Positions 54,301-64,000 of a stretch of DNA of 64,000 nucleotides are shown here, in pieces. The DNA is from Anisakis pegreffii (Eukaryota; Nematoda; Chromadorea; Rhabditida; Anisakidae), in NCBI GenBank assembly GCA_035041965.1, contig JAPYMA010003017.1, positions 186,001 through 250,000 on the forward strand, in the 5' to 3' direction. Below the pieces are notes generated by a model. The model had not been told where the DNA came from, searched no databases, and was given only the letters and a program-made list of their open reading frames with translations. The position numbers and the translations under genes are program-made. Each line of letters begins with the position of its first letter. Position 1 is the first letter of the stretch.

Positions 54301-57300
54301 ATACCACGCTCATAAATTAACAACGACTCAGCTAGTTAAGACAACAAGTACGGCAAACTGCGATCATCCTACACAATGCAACGATTAATTCTAATATCAT
54401 CTTATTTAAAATTCACTGATTCCAAGCAGTATTGATTACAGATTCAACATTACCACAGTTTTCAATTCACCCAGAACGATGAATTCACTCGATAATCATT
54501 TAAAAAATACTCACACAGCTAAAAAATCATTTGCATTAATTAGTTTCGAATTCGGAAGTTACCGATTGATATTAAGTTATTCGATGAAGAACCACAGAGT
54601 GAAAATCAAACTCAAATTCATTCTAAACGAACCACAAACGCAAAACAAACAAATAAGCAATCAAACAAACCTATAAACATAATGCCAAAACTGCGTCAAA
54701 GGATATTGATGTGACGAAGTTGATGCTGAGCTTGCGTCGTAGTTAGCGCGTAACTTTAGCGGGACAAAATGACCTGGATAGACACGCGCAAGACTGGTCA
54801 ACATCTCGATTATCACTCGAGTCGCGTTCGTTGCGACTGCTGGATGAATGACAACTGCAAAAGGTATCTGCTGCGTTATGCTTATAAGTTCATCATCGAA
54901 AAGTTGATCAACTGCAATCAGTGACCAATGAACGAACGAGATACAAATAAACTGGTAGCCGGATAACTTGCCTAAAGATAGTTTACCTAATTGACGATTT
55001 TTTAATGGATATTTTGCCCAATAGGCAAACTGTCCTTAGGCAAAACAAAACGTTTTCAGGCAAATTGTCCGATCATGCAAAAACACTGCACTCAACAAAG
55101 CAACGAACGAACGAACGAACCATTATTTGAGTTCTTCAAGAATTTCACGGCACGTTCGTTCTGTGCGAAACTCGACGACACGCAGATGTGATCGATCCAA
55201 CCGGTCGTACATCCCGCGAAATCCTCGTATCGCGACGAGTTCGCCGTGATCTTATCCAACAACGCCACCAAACACCACACCACAAAATCGCAAGTCGCGT
55301 GCTCAGCGCAAATACTCCGAATTACTTTCTGCAATAATACCGCACAATAATTCTCGTCACACGTAAAATTATCACACGTAAAATCTTTCAATCTGTCCAA
55401 CACTCAACACCATCATGATCAACACTTATTTCCATGCAGTTGCTAACAAAGGAATACGATCCACATATTCTTTTTGACTTCTTCTACGACACAGTTCATT
55501 CTTTGTTACAAGGTAAAAAACTTTTGCAATGATCAATGATCACTACAAGGCGACCACTTCCAGTCACACGGTATAAGTTTTGCAAACCAATTAATAGACT
55601 GCAAAAGAAAACCTGAAGTCTTTGTGAAGTGATACGAGCAGGATCGATCAAAAACAGCATAATCAGAGTGACAATCGAGTCACGATCCAGCAGTTGTGTG
55701 GCGCTTTTCGACGCCAACGTTGTAGTTCCGGCTAGGGCGCCTAGCTGGGCGCTGCCTCCGCCCAAAGTCGTTTGACGAGTCGACGAGATGCGATGGAAAC
55801 GACCCGGTGCAAACATTCGCGCGAATCGCATCACTTGCTGAAACGATTCATTTCTGCATAACTGTAAAATGTAATCGGATAGAAGTTTAGCCCGATCCCT
55901 CGCAATAATCCTGAACGTTCTACGTCTAATCCAGCTCAAATTACATATCCCAACCCATCTCTTCAGACAGCTTATTCACGACAAAGCTTATTCAAGCAAT
56001 CGAAACTTATTCAAACGCCATAATTTACAAAACAATACTTCCTAAAATATCCCATTTACGGTGATGTTTGCTCAATAGAAATAGTGATCATGTCTTTCGA
56101 CAATCTCGACAGATAAATGATAAATATTCTCACAGCTATTCCCACCTGCTGTTCCAGATTAGCACGTAGTCGTCTCGCTTCTGCTGCAACACTTTGAGGT
56201 AGCACCTGTAGCACTGTATCGTCTGCATCAGCCAATACTTGTGCCCTCAGACTCGGAGGTAAAGACTCAATTAATGCGGCTGCATCGTCACCTTCGCTCG
56301 TTGCTGGTGCACGTTCGGTGCCTTAACATAACATCACTCTAATGACTATTGAAACAAAACCGTAATATGATCAGTATTTCTACTACAATCATCATTACAT
56401 ATGGATGTCAATACTGATCTAATTACTCATTAAATCATCAGAAAGAACAATCAAGCACCTGCGGCACCCGAAGACGATTCAGCTACTGCACTCTGGGCTG
56501 CGGCACGTTCATTTGCGAGTCGCACCGATCGTTCGTGCTGTGCCAGTATTTCCTCCTGCAGTTCGGGCGGTAACGCATTCAAGAAGTCTTGATCCAGTTG
56601 CTCGATTCCCTCCTCAGCACCCCTCGTCGACGTGGCCCCTCCACCGCTTTCCGTATGAGCTGCTCCAGCAGCAGCCTCTGCGTCGAGCTCTCTTCTTTCT
56701 GCCCCACTCCCGTCTCCGCTCTCATTTCTCGCTGCGGCACTCGCTTGTTGTGCCACCAGTCGTTGTGCGCGTTGTTGACGTTCGTGATCTCGAATCACTT
56801 CCGCACGAATATCCTCTGGAAGTGCAGCCAAGAAGGCCGGATCCACTCCTTCCGGTATCTCGATATCTTCAAATTTCGTCAGGTTACGTTACGCAACAAT
56901 TCAATAGTTCACTAATTATAAGTCAACTTCTGAATCGCCCTCATCAACTATTCCATAATATCTGAACGAACACATAAATGTTAAACACGTTCATTGTATA
57001 TCAACTGATTATACTGTAACGAATCAACATCCCACACCGCACCATTTGATATTCAGTAACGACATTCATGCAATCAAGTAACCATAAATAAACCCGGCTC
57101 ACTCGCATTCAACAAAACTGAATATGCAGTTAAAATAAAAGTGTACTACTATGCACGCACCTCCAAGAATATCACGATAGTCATCAATCGGAGTCGACAA
57201 GTCAGCTCGTGATTCATCTCCATGCTGTTGTTGTTGTTGTTGCTGCTGCTCCTCGGAAGATGGCTGTGCTGCTTGCTGTGCAATATTGCTTGATGGTGGT

Positions 57301-60300
57301 GTTGTGTCTGAACAACTCGATGTAAACTATCTTTACTGGTCAGAACTATTCGCTCGTATGCCATTGTCGTCATAGTCACACATTTCCACTTTTGAAGAGT
57401 TTTTGGGATTTCATTAAACAAAACGAAAAGAAACTGATAAAAAGTAAAACTGACACATTGACTGATTAAGATAGAAGCGATGAAAGTAAACAAATAAATT
57501 TATATACTATCTTTTCCTTTATCTTTATGATATATCTATATATTATACATTATCCTATATACTTAATATCTATCTTTAATGAGATCACATCTTCACTAGG
57601 CTGGATTTCTGTACATTTTTGAGGACACAAAACATGTTTATGATCAAAATGTAGCTATTTCAAAACCGCAACTTCAAAACCAATCAACAAACCGTCAATC
57701 ATTTGTACTGATTGCTGTTCTTGTTGGTCAGAAATGTTCTCGGCGAGTGGCACATCACTAGTCGTGTCTACAACCATACCACTTGTGTTGCTACTAGTTT
57801 CTTGTTGTGTTCGTCGCTCATGTTCCGCGTCTACCGCCTCGCCTTCTTGCTGCTGATGTTGCTCTTGTTGCGCTGGCAGTGAGCTACTTTCCGTGTTCTC
57901 GTTCGGTAATCCTTCTGAATCAACAACGATGATAATCCGGTTATTACTACTTTTCAAAGAACTGCAACTACTACTTAGCGCTTACCATTTACTTCAATAA
58001 ACAACCAAATGAATCGTTCAAAGAAGACCGTTAAGTGATAAAATTAACACAAATGACACGAAATCAAGTAGGAATTAGTGATAAAATCTTATTGAGAGTC
58101 AAAAAAGCGCAGTACCAATTTCAATCAAGCAACAATGAGAAGCAATGATGCATGCGCATGAACGCTATCCAATGTAAAAACCGCAAATTCAAAACGATGT
58201 AATCATCAATAAGCACAAAGAATGCAAAATGATGTTGTACCTGAAGTATCCATCGGTTCAACACCTCCACTATCATCCTCTGCTCGTATCGTATCCATCT
58301 CTCTCAACGGAACACGCGATATCGACACATCCTTCAAATGCAAAATTATTTCGTTGAAACTCAACCCGACCCCATTCGATCTTCGAACCTCTTTTAGAAG
58401 CAACACGAGCCAAATTGGCGGGGTGCTTTCGCCGATGTTATGTATTAAAAAATGAACGACTAATATGCAAATAAACCAGAAACCTCGTCCGGATCCAAAA
58501 CACGAATTTCATCAGCAGCTGGCCGATCGCTCGACTCCCTCTCTTCAGAAGCATTACTATTCGGCACTTCATTCGTCTCATCACTCGTCGTTTGTCTATT
58601 GTTCGATTCAGCGTTTTTCGCCTCTTCGCTTGCTTTCTTCTCTTCTTTTTCTCGCTAAAATGATGCCACATTCATCGCTGCTCGAAACTGCCATTCGTAA
58701 AATTTTCGTACAACTTTACAATGACAAGTACGAGTGCGATGTACAAAACTTTCAGCAAAAAGCACGAAACCTTCTAAAAAGTTATCGTAATATTTCAAAT
58801 TCTGTCTTGAAAACAACCATCGAATAACACTCACTTCAGATGGAATGACAGCCCAAATCTTTGCTTAAATGCGTCATTTACCAACAAAAGAAGTTAACAA
58901 TCATCAATACAAACAAACAAACAAAAAAGTGCGAATGTACCGCTTCAATCTCGTCGAGATGTGCCGTGATTTGTTGTGCGAGTATCAACCACACATAGAA
59001 ATGCGAGTGCGCATCGATCAATAGCGCAGCCTCTGTGAAACGTTCCAACGGTAACGGCACTGGTGTATTTCGACGATCATCGACACCCATTGACGCACCT
59101 CCGTTCACATTGTCGTTTGCGTTATCATACAACTAAAAAAACTTATCTCCCGTTTCACACATCACCTCTCATCAAATCACCTCAGCCAGTTACCACATGG
59201 TTGAATGATACAAGCTTATCTCATATCTCTAAATCATTTCGCAGTTAAATTACCGCACCTTCATAGCTGATCTGATCTGTAACAAAATTAATACCATCAA
59301 TAATTTCACTACCATTCACTTCTAATCTTCAACAGTGCCATCTATCCCCATTCTAAAAAAATTATGTCCTAAATAAGCATCTCTGACTAACTCTCGTCCA
59401 ATACAACAACACCAATTCACCCATCGTAAACCAGAAAATCACTTACAATAACATGGAATTGCTGACGTGCCAAAAGGCCGTCAAGGAAATTCGGCGTTGC
59501 GTTCGATACCGTTCCGCCGTCGATGAGTCTTTCCAGAATATCGCGCTGTGGTGCCACTGTACCCCAACGTCGCACAGCGCCTTGTCGATGCAAGCCCGAT
59601 GCACTCACTGCGGCCGCTCGTCGACCCGGTATCATAAAGCGATAACCCTGAACGGTGCGCTAAATTCACGTTAAGATATTAAATGTGCACTAAGCAAACC
59701 CGCAATGTGGAGACCGCCGTTACAAACCCAACCGCAATTCTGTGACCACTACAAAGAGACAAGTGAATATAACATAATTCTAAACGTCAAATCGCTCATT
59801 TCGCATTCATCTAGAGTATCTATTCCCGAACCCAACGACAGTATGAAATCATAGCAAATGCTTGCCTCACCCGTTCGATGTCCACAACACTTCACAAACC
59901 CAAACATAAGTCGACAACAAAAACAAAACAAATCAAAACTGCTTACACTGTTACGCATCGCAACCGGTTCACTTGCGAGTATGTTGGTTCGCTGCATCAG
60001 CGGATGTACACTCACTTCGTTCAGTGCGCTCCGATCTGGGCGCGAGATTTCGAAACCTGAAATTTGAGATATTCAATTGTTGCTGTTGTTGTATCGTTAT
60101 GCTGTCATCAACAACACAAAGATACATTAATAATAACGCACCAGTACTTCGATCAATATCATCAAGATTGTCCAAGAAGACGTTCGCGTCCAGAAAATGC
60201 GAAAGTGGCTCACGATCCTCGAACTGCCCTTCGTCATCGCCCTCGTGAGTCGTCTGGATCAATCCGAATCCATCTTCTTCGTCACTTTCTTGTCCTTCCT

Positions 60301-63300
60301 CTTCTACAATTAAAACATCATTCATCCTATCAACTAAATAGAGCGCATAATCAATCCATCGCAATAATCAACTGTCCTGCAGCGATCGCCACAAACGCAA
60401 ACTGAATTTACCTTGCATCGTCTCATCTTCCCTTTCTTCATCTTCATCTGTATCCGGCACAATATCAATTTCATTCACATCGCCATCGTCATCCTCGAAT
60501 TCCATCTGGCAATGAAAAACATTCAAAAAAGAAAAAAAAACAGTTCAATATCATTGATTTAATCGTTCATGAGCAAACATTTACAATATCATGTACACGC
60601 TAATGTAACTTATTTTGAGTCAAATATCCACAACGATTCGTTTCAAACAAATCAATCTAGCTACCATTTAAATGTGACTGATAAAACGCTCTAATCCGTC
60701 TTTTGAAATGATACGAATCTAAGATAATTCCATGATTTCAGGCATCTTTCCCTTTCCAATCCCCCAGCTTACTTCCTCTGTCTCGACCTCCCCCCTTTCC
60801 CGAAAATAAGTACCAACCTCTTCGTCAGGATTATCCTCCTCTTCCTCTTCATCCTCCTCATCCGTCTCACTAGAATCCTCCTCGGTTAGCGGTTGTCCGT
60901 CCAAGTTTTCTTCCAAGTCATCATCGAACCCTTCCAGTATCTGCAATCAACAACCATCTATCTCTCTATCAAACATACCAAACCAAAATAATGCTCAATT
61001 CACTATTCTGCTCATTCGCACTGAATCATCCCACCAACCACTATGTGCATACAACAAAAAAGAAGAACTAAACATGAAACCATGAAAACAATGCACACTG
61101 CAACCAATCATTTTCAATCGAAATTTCAAATTTCGATGAAATCTTAAACTTTACACGACCACTCAACTTGATCAATCCATCACCGTAATCCTTCTCTATG
61201 TTTAAAAACACCAAAACGAATTCATGACACCATTCCATCATCCAATCAACGCAATAAACTAGAGCAAAAACTGACGTATCGCTGGTGTCTTGAAGGTTGG
61301 TGTTGAGTTGGTGTGGATGGTGATGAGTGGTGACTCGCTGCTGCATCCATTCTGGTTGCTGTGACAGTCGTATTCACCGTCTCCTCTGCCGATACGTTAC
61401 TGCTGCCACCGGTCTCCGTGCCATTCCTAGTCTCTGATACATCGCCAGTCGACGATACGGCCCCTGCTGATGTACTGCTAGCTGGTTGAGTTCGACTCTG
61501 TGCTGCTGCTGAAGTTGAAGATGTCACTGCAGAGGTTTGACTCGGATGAGCCGATTCAGTTGTGGTGGTCGTCGTAGTTAGCGATATGCGCCTAGGTGCA
61601 GTAGCACCTGCAGCCGTTCCAGCACCGCCTTCTGATGCCTGCTGATTGCTCGTATTCGAAGCACTATAAAATTTGCTTGACTGATTTACTGCCTGATCAA
61701 TAATTTTTGAGATCTCATATCGATGATACCCATAACAAAACAACTGCTCTCAGTAAGCATTGAATCAGCAGTCGAGAACAAAAACACAAAAGTAAAGATG
61801 ATTCGCAAATTGATATCATTAGCTGCATGCGATTACAGAGAATGAACGATCTACTGATATTTTTGGGCAACACAGAGATGCGATACTGATATATTTTGGG
61901 ATCAAGACGTGCTACTCGCTCAAATAACATCCACTTGAGCTCGTAATTTATCTCAAAATCCTCGACTGTGCTGATGATACTTCAATGTTAAAAACCGACA
62001 AGCGCTGATTAATCAATTAGCAAAACAATTCTGGCAGTGAACGGTTGAATCTAAAACAAACTTATTAATTGATCGCGTTAATTCGTCGAGTGTTTTGAGC
62101 ACATGATTCAACGCATCGATTCCCTCTTTTGTTGACAGATTCAAGTGCCACGCCACTTTGGTCAATTCGATGCAAATTCGCTTTTTGATGATTAATCGCA
62201 AGATCTGATTGGTGGTGGACGATGTTGACGATGAAGGGGCTGCCGAACGCGAGTCATGTCCACCAGACTGACACACGTCTCTCGCTAGCAGTATCATGTC
62301 ACACAGCGCTTTGATCTCAAAGTATAACCATTTATTTGAGATAACATTTACAATGCACGTTTCATTAACAGTTCATTTTCGATAACTTTTCAGTTCTCAT
62401 TCTGAACACATTCTTCCTCTCAATATGAAGTTCTCATGCTGAATATCACATTCAACTCTGACTTCGTATTCAAACTAGGAACATTATACTCAAAACGTAA
62501 GTGCCATGTCACTCTTTCAAATCAAAGCAATCTACTTTAAATGTTCATGCTGAACGGACGTATATTCAATTGAACATAATTATCTTCAGTTACGATGATG
62601 CTACAAAAATATTAGCAAAACACAGTGTGCTGAGTGAATAATGAGATCTGACCGATTTTGTAACGAATCGAAATCATTTCCATAAGTGCAATCAATAAAC
62701 ATAAAGAACAAACCTTTGTAGTGGCCACTTTTGGATCTGTTTCCGCATACGCCAATCGTAACGCACTTCCAATATCCACCACCAAACTTTCTTGAGCCTT
62801 AAACCACAACAAACCCTTGACACATTCACTTCCAAAAACCACCGAAACGAACAAATAAACACGACGACATTCGATTGTTAAATGACCAAACGAATCACCA
62901 ATCATACAGACTGACCCAACAAATCAAATCAAGAGCAAGAGACCAAAAAAGCACAAACCTTGGGTGAATGGTTGCACGACGCTAATGCCATCACCAAACC
63001 GTTGATTGCACTCAGCAAATGATTCGTCGTCGCCGATGATGAAGATGTACCCGTATTGCCATTCGTAGACGTCGTCGTCGTGATACATTTATCTAACAGA
63101 GTCAACAGTAGTGTTTGTGATGTGTGATGTTGCGGTGCTTCAACCAACAAACTCGCCACAGCACTGTAACTCTTCACCAGTTCTGCGAGTAGATTGATCA
63201 GCAACGAACGCTGCACTATTCGATTGCTATCGTCCCAACTGAAGTCCATCATATGCGCGATGAGCAGTTGAATCACCTGAAACTTTTCATTCCATTGTAT

Positions 63301-63936
63301 CATTATTCACTCGCCGAATGCTTGCTTCTACACTCATCTCAACAAACCGTGACCGAACAATCTGCCTAAAAACGTTTCAACTAGGCACAGTTTGCCTATT
63401 AGGCAAAATATCCATTAAAAAACCATCCGTTAAGTAAACTGTTCCTAGGCAAAACGTCTTCTTTAGGTGAATAATCAGGGTACCATAGTAAACATTTGCA
63501 AATTCTCATTCTTTTTATCCAACCAAAACGTTTATGATATTGCATAACAATCATATTACTCAACATGTGTACAATTACGGACTTTTTTGATGACTATATC
63601 AATTTTATTCAATTCTTAACACTGTTTGCTAAATGAACACGACAACTCCGAACCGAAGACTGCATTTAAAGCATCCACTGATTGTGACCAAATTGCTATT
63701 GACTAACTACTACAATAACTATAATCCTGAACTCGCTCACCTTTCTAGCAGATGCTGAATGCGATAGTTTCGGTGTAACCGTTTCACTACTGGGTGCTGC
63801 TGGTACGGCTGTGATCTGCGAATTTTGCTTACGTGCAACTCGTTTCACTGTCGTATAAAACAGCTGTGGATGACGTGCACAGAGCGGTGCCAGAGCACGC
63901 ATTGCGTGCATCCAATCACGCGTACTTCGAGGCATT
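48493..63936 (-). CDS. HUWE1: HUWE1 (3' part), giant HECT E3 ubiquitin ligase
   Basis: About 34 exons run from 63936 (entering from beyond the right edge) to TGA at 48493. In order: an ordered helical region ([30 protein letters not shown]); Ser/Thr-rich sequence; a strongly acidic tract (exons 60940-60818, 60505-60412, 60303-60142); [14 protein letters not shown] and HLDEIEA; ubiquitin-binding UBM-type motifs ([47 protein letters not shown]; exons 56866-56459 and 56321-56146); [13 protein letters not shown]; and the HECT domain. The family ubiquitinates many nuclear and cytosolic substrates, including MYC, MCL1 and histones in vertebrates. UBA, WWE and the N-terminal armadillo region must lie beyond 64,000. 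The splice pattern around 59,650-59,950 is unresolved. Confidence 0.96.
54978..55075 (+). repeat. MITE-like dispersed repeat, copy 1
   Basis: About 98 bp in a HUWE1 intron (54912-55120), containing TTTTTTAATGGATATTTTGC followed by an imperfect GCC(C/T)AATAGGC palindrome and several AGGCAAA/TTTGCC motifs. Its inverted, roughly 80% similar partner is at 63350-63442. It has no coding capacity. Confidence 0.8.
55102..55120. repeat. (CGAA)n tetranucleotide repeat abutting a HUWE1 5' splice site
   Basis: Five near-perfect CGAA units end exactly at 55120. On the sense strand the intron therefore starts G-TTCG-TTCG, so the donor GT is the first part of the repeat (exon 55328-55121). Confidence 0.8.
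59259..59276 (-). other. HUWE1: 18-nt candidate micro-exon of HUWE1
   Basis: ATTTTGTTACAG precedes and GTGCGG follows an 18-base block encoding IRSAMK. Flanking exons 59648-59447 and 59132-58941 meet in phase 0, so the six codons fit with or without inclusion. Confidence 0.5.
63350..63442 (-). repeat. MITE-like dispersed repeat, copy 2 (inverted)
   Basis: The reverse complement matches copy 1 at 54978-55075 over about 95 bp with scattered differences. It carries a perfect odd-length palindrome (TTTGCCTATTAGGCAAA) and outer TGCCTA/TAGGCA motifs. It lies in the HUWE1 intron 63277-63740. Non-autonomous element structure is inferred from the palindromes and the second copy. Confidence 0.8.
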
Positions 63937-64000
63937 CTGAATGAGGTGCAAAATGAACAAACATATTCATTACGATCCGTTGCTGAATAGCCATCCAGCC

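Overview
This is a eukaryotic window of roughly 35% GC by eye, with short exons and AT-rich introns of about 60 to 1,400 bp. Introns follow GT...AG and often end in TTTCAG or ATTCAG. All recognised genes are animal genes. Intron style and gene set suggest a nematode, probably not Caenorhabditis; that is inference and the species cannot be read from the sequence. I rebuilt exon models by hand by translating both strands, joining exons by phase and comparing with remembered orthologues. Several models close exactly on a multiple of three. Layout, left to right: (1) 1-193, minus strand, an exon-like block and a possible start of a gene running off the left edge. (2) 491 to about 1,345, minus, TIMM10B-like small Tim chaperone of the mitochondrial intermembrane space. 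(3) 3,682-11,942, minus, CNOT4 (RING + RRM + CCCH), 14 exons, 1,070 aa. (4) 12,693-13,303, minus, a probable unlisted two-exon gene for an 88-aa single-pass membrane protein. (5) 13,333 to about 16,361 or 16,525, plus, ZC3HC1/NIPA-like zinc finger protein. (6) 18,369-22,644, minus, CTTNBP2/CTTNBP2NL-like coiled-coil protein, 9 exons, 613 aa. (7) 25,214-46,129, minus, HECTD1, 49 exons, about 3,128 aa. Its last intron holds a 42-bp x 28 minisatellite, another intron holds an antisense histone H4 pseudogene, and one exon has an apparent 1-bp insertion. (8) 46,856-47,465, minus, a candidate three-exon gene for a 96-aa secreted protein. (9) 48,493-63,936 and beyond the right edge, minus, the 3' part of HUWE1 with acidic region, UBM motifs and the full HECT domain. 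Functional theme: two giant HECT ubiquitin ligases in tandem, the RING ligase CNOT4, and a ZC3HC1-type protein (linked in vertebrates to an SCF complex and the nuclear basket) lie within 50 kb. I see no prokaryotic feature, CRISPR array, virus or toxin gene. I found no new multi-gene system. The most novel items are two small genes made of exons too short for ordinary ORF scans, a dispersed MITE-like repeat in HUWE1 introns, and the frame-preserving minisatellite in HECTD1.
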